The notes under the pieces: generated by a model
Databases searched by the model: none
Told to the model about the DNA's origin: nothing
What the model saw: the letters and a program-made list of their open reading frames with translations, nothing else
Position numbers and translations under genes: made by a program
In this document: piece after piece, positions 27,301 to 40,100 of the stretch
Layout of the letters: each line of letters begins with the position of its first letter
Numbering within the stretch: the stretch's first letter is position 1
Assembly: GCA_016801885.1 (NCBI GenBank)
Contig: CM028899.1
Location: 19,979,501-20,043,500, forward strand
Source: Toxotes chatareus
Lineage: Eukaryota; Chordata; Actinopteri; Toxotidae
Reading direction: 5' to 3'
DNA: 64,000 bases

Positions 27301-30300
27301 GAATGGGCACGTTGGAGCCATCAAATTAGCTGCTGAGATTTAACTGTGGTTGAGTTACAGTGAGCTGCCAACTAGGCTGCCTGCCTGGCTCAGAGCGCAG
27401 CGTTCAGCGCGAGCTGAACGAAACACAGAGTCAAGACAGCTGGATTTGCTGCTATAGGAGCATGTTATAGAAACCACCTGAAAATTAACCATACAGACTT
27501 ACACCGAAGTGTGGACTTTCTTCTTGTAGCTCCTGCAGCGTTAAAAAGTATCAACACACGATGACGTGTGCTAAAGCACGCTTTCACTCTAAGTCTGCAG
27601 GATCTTTTGAATATAAAACGATCAGTCACTCAACGCTTAAAAAAAATGGCAAAAACAAAACGACAAAAATAAAACGTCTCCTCCTCCTTATACATAGAAG
27701 CTGTGGTCAAATTAATGTCGGTCGCACTGGATTTCAGTCGTGACATGTTTTCCCGGCAGAAGAGAAGATTCTGCCAAAATGTTCGCTGAAATATCTAAAG
27801 CCACTTCTACTGACCACAGCTATTTTTCCTGACTTTGTACAGCCCCATGTCTGCAGTGGATCTGATTCTAAAACAAAGATTTTGGACTAAATTAGAATTT
27901 CCTCTCTTCAGTATCTTTTCCAAATAATCCAGATCTAAAGTAAGTGGTAATATCAATCTGTCTCTTCATCTTTCATGATGTAAAAACTCAAGGGACACAC
28001 ACTTGCATGCACATACACAAACAGCATCCTCATCTCCAAGATGAACTGAGCAGCTGCTGGTGGTCTGATGCTAGAGAGACCAGAGGCCAGATTCGGGGGG
28101 GGTCCCGACTGACTTTTCACCCAGACCAGACACAGCTGGTGATATATGAAGACTGAAACAGCTGGTGCCTGCAGACACAAAAAAGAGGATACACCTGTGT
28201 GTCTGTGTGTCTGGGTGAATGCATGAGACATGCTGACTAAGCTTTCCTTGCTATCAGGCAAGACAATGGAGCAGCTGAAAACAACACATTCTACAGTGCA
28301 CTTCAAACTGATCAGTTCATGAAAAGCCCTGATATTCTCAGACTGCCCACACTAACATAAATACGGGGGGGGGTCGTCTTTTTTATTTTCTCTCCGTACC
28401 ACAGTTGAGCTCCTCGGCAGTGAGCGTTGCTACCGATCTGCCCTGCAGGCGGCTGGGGTAGTCGCAGGTAGCAGCAGCCTGGGCATTGCCTGACTCAGCA
28501 TACTGCTTCAGCAGGTCAGCCAGCCACAGCAGCTCGCAGTCACAGTTTAATGCATTGGAATCCAGTCGCCTGAACACGTAGACAACATGTACACACATAA
28601 AAAACAAAACAAAAAAAAAAAAAACACAGAGCGAGTCAGAGTCCATACATGCAAACAGTACACGACATGTAACTGCAGTTAGAAAAATCCGCTCTGGCGG
28701 TTTATGAACTAAACTGGGTCTGGCAGGGCCAGGAGCAGCTCGGCTGAGTCCAAACAGAGGGGCTCAGCAGGACCGTATTGGAAGACACTCTCTTCCTGCC
28801 GTGGGAAACTCTCTCTCTGCCTGGCCTCATCTTCTGGTAACTGATCCAGTTTTCAGTTCTACCACAATGTGTCTATTATCCCTGACATGCCTTTCAGAAA
28901 ATTTAACTGGCAATGTTTTACACTGGTGAGGCTATTTCTGAAACTCTCGTTCATAAACTAGTTTAGAGGAAACGTGTGTAAGGAACAGATCTGATTTTCA
29001 GACACACTAATCCTTTTAAGGTCAACGGGATCATTTACATGTTTATTTATCCTCCAACACTGAATACCACAAGTCAGTGTTGTTCTACTTCAGGTCTCTC
29101 TCTTTGCATCTCCTTCCTTAAGCACACCGCCCTGGGATCTAACAAATATTAAAAGCTCATGTATGACTGAGGCAAGAGGGGAGAATCCAGCTGCGAGAGG
29201 CCGCTGATTGTTCTCCACTGTCTGCTGGCTGGATGAGGATGGAGTCTGAAGCTGTATTAAAGATAGTTGGCCTCAAAGACCCCAAATTCTCATATTTCAG
29301 GGAAAATGAAGCATCTTTTGTGCATGATAGATAGCAGAATTTTCTCATCTTACCCCACCCTACACAGTCCTTTCCAATCTCCGCTGCAGCTGACTCAACA
29401 AGAGAAAAGCAAAACTATGGGAAGGACTGTGAACCTTGTGTCGGAAACCATCTTGCAGCCAAAGAAGCGTGAGAACAGTGTGGTGTGGTTACATGGTATT
29501 TAACCGACAAACAAGCCCCACTTGATACTGGGTGTCATGGGGGCAAACTACAGAAATTGATGTAGACATGCATTCTCTGCAACACAGCTGTCGCAGAGGT
29601 TGTTAGGAGCTTATCCACTTACAATCGCTTCATGGCCTGAAGATGAGAGAAGGTTCCCGGGACTAGTTGGGTAATTCTGTTGTTGTGCAAAAACCTGAGC
29701 AAGAGAAAGAAAAACTTTAAGATGATTTGTCATTGCCCATAACTGTATGGCTGTCTGTAACTATGCAGCTGGCTTGAAAGAGGACCCAAAGCCTCTGTTC
29801 ATTCTCCACTCAAACATGAGGAATTTGTATAATTTAAAAGAATCTACCAAACTAATAATAGCTGATATCGTTAAACAAACATTGAGGATATTTCTTTTGT
29901 TAATATCATATTCCATTTTCCAAATGGGACAAGAAATATGATCATCTTCCCAGGCATGCTATGTCGGCTCAACTTGATGACCCCTGAGACTTGAATTCCT
30001 TGGCTAAAAGAACAACATCAAAACATTTTCCTTTTTTATGTAAAGGCTCTGCCAAAAACGATTCATTTCTTAATAACTACAAATCAATTAAATCTCATCT
30101 TTGATGCACTTAGATCTTCTTTTCCCAATTTATAGGAAGCCGATCTACTCATACACTCTCTGGACACACTGCCAAAATGACTGCTTTGACCGTGACCATG
30201 GAGATATTCCCTAACAAGCCCCCTCAGTGTGCACCTGGGAATTCCTTCACTCCCTGTTCCCCCTTTTTTTTTTTGGCAGGTGTCCCTCCATCTCCTCACT

Positions 30301-33300
30301 CTCTCCAGAGACTGGGAAGTATGGATATACTGGGCAGCCACTGGCCCATAAACAGGCACAATGAAACAGGAATTTAACAGGAATTTCTTCAACCCTTTGA
30401 CATCTGGTGGAAAGTTTTAGAAGCATTGACTACATCTGGATGCTGACAGGAAAGTTCATATCCAGAGCTTCCACGGGCAGTGCGAGGAACTAAAAGGCCA
30501 CACCTGAAACATTATGGTAATCTGTCTGCAAGAGAACACAGCTTTAAATCATTCAGCTTACAAACAGACTTGACTGACTGTTTACTCTCAATGGATATAG
30601 ACATGTCAACTGTGAAAAATTTCTACAGATCTGGTTTTATTATTGTTGTCAGAGACGACAATATTGATATGACTAGTAAATATAATGTGAAGTCACCATA
30701 TTAAGATTAACTTCAAAGTTAAGTGACAGCTGTAAATGAGCCCCTGTAGGCAGCATTTGTCATGTTAAAAGTGATGGTCAGCGCTGGCTAAATGTGAGAA
30801 GCTGGCAGATGAACGATTTGTTTTGATCTCACACTGTTCATTACTACAATATAATATAGTGCAGGAAGTTCCACCTACTGGGGTCATGGGCATGATTTTG
30901 TTTACAAGTGGTCTTGAGAACAGGCAGAACAAAGGCTATCATTCTTTTTAGAACATAGTTAAGGTCCTCCTTCGGTCTTAAAGATTTTTAGTTACATTCA
31001 TAACATGTTTTGCATACACTGCTGCAAAGCGTGTAATCTTTCATTTAATTGTTCCTCTTTGGTTACATAAACAATTCCATTTATTCTTTGTTTAACAGGA
31101 ATTTTTGACACATCTAATTCCTGATTTGATCAGTCCAACTTCTCATCTGGAATCTTATGGTGAGCTTTGTTGTTTTCTATAATCTGAGCTGGTGGAAGCA
31201 TGTGGATGTTGAACAGAAGAGACCCGCAGATGGAGCCTTGGGGAACTCCATGTCATTTTACTACGCTCAGATGTGTAATTATCAACTGAAACAAAGCAGA
31301 CCCTGCTCTTCAAATAGGATTCAAACCAGTTTAGAACTGTGCCAGAGAGTCTTACCTATTTTTCCATTCTCTTGTAGTATGCTGTGGCCAAATGCAGCAC
31401 TGAGATTTAATAATATATCACTGAAATTTAGCCACTATCTGTGTTTAAGTGAATGCCATTCAGGACCTTAACGAGAGCAGTCTCAGTGCTGTGGTTTGGT
31501 TAAAATTCCTGACTGGAAAACATCAAAAGAAAAAAAAATTAAGGCCAAGAAGTTGTTGGAAAACAGCCTTTTCAATGATTTTACTTAAAAATGGAAGATT
31601 TGATATGGGGCCTGTATTTGATCATTTGTCAGGTATCTAGATTGTTCTTTTACAAACATGGCTTAACAACTACAGATTTCAGGGCCTATGGAAAATAGCC
31701 CGAGAGAATAAGTGTTGACTATTTGCAGAAGATCTGATGCTATGCAGTTAAAAACCTTTTTGAAGAAGCCTGTAGGCAAAATATCACCGCAGCAGGAGGA
31801 GGATTTCCTGAGGTTAGTTATCCTGTCAACAGCAGCAAATAGGGCATGTGAATTATCTGTGTTTTTGCCAATGATGTTAGAGAAGAAGGACTGCCTTGCA
31901 TTTCACAGTTCTAATTTATATATGCGAAATCCACCTTTAAACATGTCATTTTGCTCAGAGATTTGGTTTTTGACACCTATATTCAGCTTTTTTTTATCAG
32001 AGACTTTATCTAAGTGTGGGCAATGACGTCCATAAAGTTTGCAAGTTTAGAAAAGAAATTATCTACAAGGTCACTGACTGAGAACCAAGCAAGGGAAGGC
32101 GTGGAAGAGAAACTCTGGGTACATAATTCACTGTTTTCTGTGATATGCCGTTTTCTGATTAGTTTGAACATTAGTGTGCAGACAAGCTCGTCTCGAAGAA
32201 AACATACGGTCGACCAGAGAGAGCAACATCAGTCACATCAGATGGTCAAGTCCAGAGTGTGGACCTTATTGTGTGTGGGCTGTATCCCACGCTGAGTCAG
32301 TCCATAGTTATCCAGAACACAACACTGTGCTTTGGCGCTCATGTCCTGAGGCTGTCAACATGAGTATTAAACTCACCAACAATTGAAGATGGTGCTTGAT
32401 TAAATGGTTAATGAAAAATGATTTTCCTGCCAAAGATCTGGTATCTAACAGAAAATGAACTTACAGTCGCTCCAGCTTTGGTAGGTGGGAGAATGATTCT
32501 GGTTCCAAAGACTCAATGTTGTTGAAGTGCAGGTACCTGGAGACGGAACAAAGTGTAGACAAAGCACAGTAAAACTGGGTTAGGGCTCCCTGTCTGACTA
32601 AATATAGTTTCACTGCCTTAGTAAAGCCTAAGAGGTGGGTCAATGAGACCACTCACGTGTCCCGCCTGTCCGTCCCTGTTCACCTGTCCATCCCTGGCAC
32701 TTCAGATTACTGAGCTAACATATTCAGAGAAGGTGATACGAGGCTCTAGATGAATGCAGACAGACTGGAGGAATTTGCACATCAGGCACTAATCTTAGAC
32801 AGTTGATATACAGGGTCCGAAATAATACTGCCCATAGATGAAAAGCAAGTACAGTGATTATTTCATGGAGTGCAAAGGCAATTCCCAAAAGCCTCTGAGC
32901 TGAGAAAATATAGATTAAGCCATATGCTTACAAATAAAAGGTTAGGGAAATGAAATCCAACTGACGGCTGTAAGGTAACTGTAAGGGTTCAGTTGGGTAT
33001 CTGCTTGTTTAGGCAGGGAAAGCAACAGTTAAAGGAGCTGCAGCAACAAAACAGGCAGACAGAAAGACTGAAGCAGCAGAGACTGCAATATTCCTCTAGA
33101 CGTCTTCCACAGTAGGAAATTCATTTTAGTTTTTTTTTTTTTGTAAGTACATCCCAACTGTCGATTCTTTGCTGCGTTTTTACAAGCGGCACTCGACATC
33201 CAACAACATGTCTCTGGGTGTTGCCTGAAAGTATGTGCTGAAGAAGGGCCAGAACAGAAAAACGCAACACAGTCCAGACAAGTGAAAAGCAGAAAGGCTT

Positions 33301-34889
33301 AATGAAGCCAGTGGTAAACTCGTATTAGAGCCACTTAATGCCCCCTCTAGGATGAAAGAGCATCCCACGCCGTTATTTCATTTCACTTTCAAAACTACAT
33401 GATCCAGTATGGCTGTTAAGATCTGTATAAAGTCTTAACTGTACAATGAGGACTAGATGATATCCTGTTTCTGACAATCATTCTGCTGTTAAACGATTCG
33501 GTGTGATCCTCCTGTGATCACCGATAAACCCACTGGCATGCTGATAAAAATAAATAAATAATAACAACCCCCCCCCCCCCACCCCAAAAGAAGCATGTGA
33601 CTTCAGACTTTGGCATCTGTTGCCCAGTGTGGATGTGTATGCGTCTGACTCAGGACGTGTCACCCACATATAAAACCCTTCATTACTGTAGCAGAATTCA
33701 AAACAGCTGCCAGGCATGGAGCCTAGTGTTGGAATCGCTTTTACTGGATGAATTAGCCATTTGTTCTCTGTTAATGTGGTTATAGAGTGAGGTACAGTAA
33801 GTCAAGAGTCTCTTCCAGCAGCACAGAGAGCCTAATTTGCTGAGGAAAAGATGCATACCGGCCAAATTGGTTGTGATAATGACGTACTGGCTTATCAGCA
33901 TACTATAGGGATCCTTTCTGCTAACAGTGATCACAGAAATTCTATTACTGTTCTGAAAAGACTGGGGGCACAGTTTGTTTTTTTGTAAAAGCAGCACAGA
34001 ACTAGAAACTTGTGAGAGTCATGACTTATCACACAGGCTAAACACACAGAATGCACTGAAGGTTTCTCACAAATACAAAACACTTAGGAGTGATCACAAC
34101 AACAAACTGGAGCAGAGGAGCGGCTTCTGCAGGAACAGGACAGACGCAAGTCAAGCTTTGCTCTAAAGCACAAGCTGTGACTCCAGCGCAACACTGGTAA
34201 CACTACAGGCACAGCACAGGGCTGGATGTCATGCTTTAAGCTTCACGCGGGGTGGCGCTTATCTGTCGTCCTGACCACAAGACATGCGACTCATGCAAAA
34301 GGGTCAAAGGGAAAGGGGAGGGGTGTCAGCGCGACATACAGGTATGGTGCACACACAGCATGCATGGTGGAGGTAGAAAGGTGGACACAGGGGCGTACGT
34401 GGGGGGAAGGGGTTTAGGGGATGGGGGTGGGGGTGGGGGTGCTGGTTCAGGAAGAGACTGCACTGTAATGAAGACTAACTGAACAGAGCTTTTATGATAC
34501 CTGTGTAAGGTAACACAGTCACGCCACAGAGTATTCATAACAGCTCGAAAACAATCATGCCAACATCTGTGACATGCTTAGCACCATCACATCATACAGA
34601 CTTAGCTTATATAATCTCTTATAACCATGCAGACCTTCATAGGCTTTACAAAACGGTTTACAGCAATCTTGCAGGAAGTGGGCGTAGAGGTATTTTACAG
34701 ACAGACACACAGTAGGTGGGAGGAGGAGCAGCAGCAGCAGCAGCAGGGCGAGCAGAAGGAAAAGGTGGGGACGAGGAAGTTGGTCACTTACAGTTGCTCA
34801 AGAGAGACAAGCCCCTTAAATGCTTGTCTGTCAATTGATTGGATTTCATTCTTGTACAAATAGCTGAAAGGAGAGATAATCAGTAACAT

Positions 34890-34926
<37 letters not shown>

Positions 34927-37086
34927 ACACACAAGATCATCTGAACTCTGCCTGGTTATTATGAGAGAAAGTAGAGAGGTTCTGATCAAATAACAGCGAT
35001 TGTTTAGTTGCCATTTTGAAATGATATGCATGTGGAGTTACTACTTGTACAGTAATGTTTACTGTAGACAGAGAGCTATGGACCATATGGACACAGCTAG
35101 TCGTGGGCAGAGGAGGCTCTTCTCTTCAAGCTAAAGAGTATCTGAAACAGTTTTAAAGAAAATCAGTCAAGTGAGAATGTATTGAGCTTAATGTAGAGCA
35201 CTGTATCATTACGTGTGTTATTTCCACACCTACAGTGTTTTTCAGATAGATACGGATATATCTGACTAAACAGAAATTAGACATGCGCTGTTGCGGTCCC
35301 AGACACTTCGATGGAGAGCTCAGTGTGTGACGGAGTACTGTACAGATGACTGAAAACATCACACAGTCATAAAGTCAACATGGGCAGCACTAAAGCAATT
35401 TAACACAACTCATTAGGACTTTTATCAGAGAAGTTTAGTACTATAAATCCCTCATGGAATATATTACTGCAGCTAATGAGACCTGCTATCAGATTACATA
35501 GATTCACATTACAACATCAAAGATCAGATCCTTGCCTGCCTCAGGAAAAAACAGAACAAAACATAGCTGTTAAGATGGCGTGTGCTTCAAATAAAAATGA
35601 GTCATTATCAGAGGACAAACAATACGTATGACGTCACCGATTCCTGGTGCGTCAAATCTTTTCTCCATGTGTCTCCGTTTTTTTGTTTTTTTTTTCAGTG
35701 ACCTCCACATTGGAACTGCAGACAGACTGAAGTTACACGCAACCTGTGTAGGATCAACGTGGTTTTAAGTACACTGAGAGACAAACACCCTTGACATGCG
35801 CATGCTTTCCCCTCCATCGTTCATGTTGAAGAAACGTGACACCGGGGCTTACAGCTGTCTGCCTTTTCATCTCACACCATCTCGATTTCACTTACAACCC
35901 TGCGCTCGTGATGAGACATGATGAGAGATACACATCTGTCAGCACAGCACGAGTGACGCAAGGCATGGAAAAATATTGAAGGTGAAAGGGAAAGAATAAT
36001 ATAAACATCTTCATCCGATGTAATATGATCAATGATAAAGACAAATTGAGGATAAAGCCACAAGGGACGTTCCTGAGGCCCCTCTATTAGGAAATGACTG
36101 ACCACAAAATAATGATGGTAATGAAAACAGTGTGGGTTAGGGTGTCCCATTTACTTTAGAGAGCAGTGTTGTTGTAATACACTGTAAATAGCTAACTGAG
36201 AACTCCCCTACAGTAGCCTGGTGAATGAATGTGAAACACAGCTGACTGCAGCCTTTTGTGTGTGCGTGTGTGTGCGTGTGTGTGTGTGTGTGTGTGAGTA
36301 CGAGCTTTGCGTGTGAGGCTTACATGGGAAACTGGATTTGGAAGTTGTGGCAGCAAATCTCAGGGGGCTTCGCTTGACCAAATATCCCTCAGTGTTATAA
36401 CTCATCAAAAAGGACACAGCGTGTACTTAAACAGTCTTGTTGATCAAAAGTCACTCGCTTGTTTCAGTTAAATTTTAGGTTTAAGGCCCTGGAGGATTTT
36501 TCTTTTTGACTGTTGTCAATCACTTTATTAAATTATCCATTATCCAAGGTTTACAACAACAAAAGCTGTGCATAAATACTAAGGAAAGATGAATGCAATG
36601 AAGCAGAGGTCTTCAACAGGGGGTCCGTCCAAATTTAAAAACACGTTACTCCATCTCTCCATCAGTTTCGGGGTCCTTGGCCTGAAAAATGTTGAAGACC
36701 CCTACATTGATCCAAGCACACAACCGAATTAAGAATCTGATCCTATAATAAATACACTGACAGATAATTACAGATGGATGTAATACAACTGAATAATTGG
36801 AAAAAGTGGGGGGAAAAAAAGCAGTGAGGAGTTTCCACAAAGATGAGCGCTGACCTCTGTTTGACTTGTTTTTGGAGGTGGTCGTGGGAGAGGGGGAGGG
36901 TGGGGGTGCGCCTGTGGGGGTGTTGTATAGACAACCGCCCGGCAGTTAGGTTTGGAGCACATGAAAGATGACAGGGAGTGGACTTTAAATGGGGTCTGAG
37001 GGAAGTGAAGAGGTGAGAAGGGAGATAGGATCTAGCCCACAGCTACAGAAGACACTGAATCAGCAGGAAGGGAGAGGAGGTGGGGG

Positions 37087-37125
<39 letters not shown>

Positions 37126-40100
37126 GGGAGGGGGGGGGGGTCAGCTCACCCTAATCACAAAGGTTGGGGCAATGGTGCAACTCTGCTTTAAAGACAGAGG
37201 GGCTCTGTAATTATAGTTACTAAATAACTACAGGATTTAATTACAACATAAAGAGTGGGGTGTATGCCTGGAATGTCTGTGTTTGTGTGTCAGTGAGCTG
37301 AAGACAGAAGGAAAGCTAACTCCACACATCGCTTCTCTCCCACCCTCTCTTCCCTCTCTCTTGTTGAGTGATAATCAGTATATGATTGTGCATCCAGTGT
37401 GCAGCGCTTATCCAAAGCATAAGCTGGGCACAGACACACACACAGGCCTTCAGCAGGTCCTGCTGACACACTGTGTCTGTATCAGTCATCAGGCAGACCA
37501 CTAATCAGAGACAATATAAAACATGATATACACAACCTTTCTGTGATGGAAGTAGACACAAGCTGAGGAAAAAGAGGACAGCACGACGCCGGACGGTGTG
37601 AGGCGGGGCAGTCGGCTGCTCTGATATGGCGTCTGGGTGACAGAGCTGTCAGCAGACCGGCAGGAGACACACTCCACTGTGCGGCACGATTTCACAACTG
37701 AGCTCTAGTACGTAGGTCCTCTGACATCCAAGGGAGGAACTCAGACCATAACTGACTGTGAATGCAGACAGTGGTCTCACCACAACTGAGGCCAGTGGGA
37801 TGATTATGTACGTGACTAACAAAGAGAGCGAACTAGCAAATCCCACAGAAACCCTGAGGCTACACACACACCTCCAAACCACCTCTGTTCTCAACTCTGC
37901 CTCCAGGCCAAGACTTCCAGACGTGTAAGTACGGAGGCTTAGTCAAAGGGAGACTTTTCATTGATGCCATTTCTGTAAACTGCACTGATATATTTTTACT
38001 GACTCAGCAAATCTAGCAACATCAGCTGGCTTCTAGTTTTTTTTTGGAAACAAAAGTGTCAGACATGCTTCACCATGCCTCCTGTTCTGCTGACTGAATA
38101 AGGAGTGAACTCCTTTAACATTGGCCGTTTTTCCTGTTACACCTGATAGAACAAAGATACTCCTATACTGCCTCAAAAGCTCAAGAAAAAAAAAAACTGA
38201 TATGAGGGCAGCTCACAGATATTTGAGGTTTTCCAGGTCTTCGAATGCCCCCCTGGGGATCCTTCGTATATGATTGTTGTTGAGGAGGCTGTGAAGAAAA
38301 GAAAGCAGGGGGTTATTTTGTGGTCACAGGGACAGTAATGGTCAGGTCGGTCGGCGAGCTTGGTCAAGATGTGTTATAATGTCATTATTGTCACAGCTGT
38401 TTGCATCTGGCGACCTCTTACCTCTGTCTCAGTAAAAATACATCTCAGCTTGTTCACACAGTTTCACTGTTTTCTGCAGTGTGACATCACGAGGACGGGG
38501 ATGTTAAATTTGCACTGTAATCGCTCATTCCCTCGTTTTGTGTCGCACTCCCCTACAACTGACATTACAGATATACAGTATATTATATTATATGTTTTGG
38601 TGTAATATTGGGCATGTCGCTGTAGTTCAGAGATTGACAGACTTTGCGATTGTTAAGTCTGTGGAACTGCAGCCTGAAACCACGAAGAGCCGCTCAGGAT
38701 ATAAACCCCTCAACAGTCCAAATGGCGGGCTGCCTGGCTTATAGGAAAAGCCGGGCTTTTCTCCTGCCTTCAAGGACTTCTCTTCACTTTGAAATTAAAT
38801 CGAAGCCACCAGTTCCATGCCCTGCACATATTCTCACGTTTATTAACCATCAACGGAATCTGCACATCTTTACTTTCAGCTTTACGGTGAAAGTGCTGTT
38901 ACTCTCTAATCATATTTTTACCTTACTGCACAGTATGGACAGCAAAGCACGCATGCATGAGGAAAGCATCTCAGTAATGTTTGCAGGAATTTGAATGAAG
39001 GCGTGTTTGATTTATTGTAGCGGTCGGCTGAGCAGTCCAAACTGCGACCAAATCAAGGTATTGATGTGGACAAGTAGGCTGATGTCGCACACACTCTTTC
39101 AAGTTTTCAGCAAGGCTGCAAAACGAATGTATCGACCATTAAAAATACAATACCTGGAACATTTCTGCTTTATTAGCTTAGCAATGCACCATCTAGCAGG
39201 CCGGACATATGATAAATAGCCCGGTGGGTGGATGTGGAAAAATAAATTCCTCACAGATTACGAGCTGACCCACATGTGTGAAACCACAGCAGAACAGAGC
39301 AAGAATTTTCCTGTGTGTGTGTGTGTGTGCGATGCAAACAGGACTTTCTGAGGAAGTGACAATCATTCTGCAGAGTGCTGCTTAAAGGAAATGGTTAATG
39401 ACTGATTCATTTCAGAAGTCTTCATGAGGCACTGAAACAGGATGCTTCTACTCTACTAAACTACCTTTTACCTGAAAATTATTTAGGAAGCAATCTGACA
39501 AGGGTTATACTGTAGGTCTACAAAACGTTCACAACCGCGCACACAGAGCAGGGACAGAGACTTACAGTGTGTTGAGGTTCTTTAATCGTCTGAAGGAACC
39601 CGGCTGTATATCCTTGATTTTGTTGAACCTCAGGTCTCTGTAGAACAGAAAGAAATATATTTATATTCAGGAAAGTACATTACTATCTGCAGGGCAAAGC
39701 TGCGCATGAATTCAATAGCTGTGTGTAATGTGCAGAAAGCTGGCAGCACACATCTACGTGAGCTGAAGTCCACGGCAGAGCCGTCGCGTAAAACTGCTGA
39801 GGGATAACTGGACACATTAGTCATCACACAGGAATGTCTTTGTCAAGCTTTAATCATGAGAGCAGATTCATGTAACATTTGCCCCCAAAGATAACAACCA
39901 CAAGGCGAGTCGCAGCACTCAGCAGGTCACACAGCATCTGTCTCCTGTGTAATGATAATATAGGTCGACATGACACTAATCACTCTTGGTCTTACAACAA
40001 ATGACTCAGCGTGTCACGAAAGTGACAAGCTAAAGACCTTAATAGTGCAATTAGCCCTGTGAAGGTAAAATCATTGTTAACCCCGCGTGGCCGCGGAGCG

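Larger units (their letters stand above)
34864..38216. other. pxdn intron 3
   Basis: It contains a 28-bp (AC)n run at about 34896-34923, (GT)n at about 36258-36297, a long (GT)n followed by G-runs at about 37088-37140, and a small inverted-repeat element at 36605-36703. Nothing coding recognised. Confidence 0.65.
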
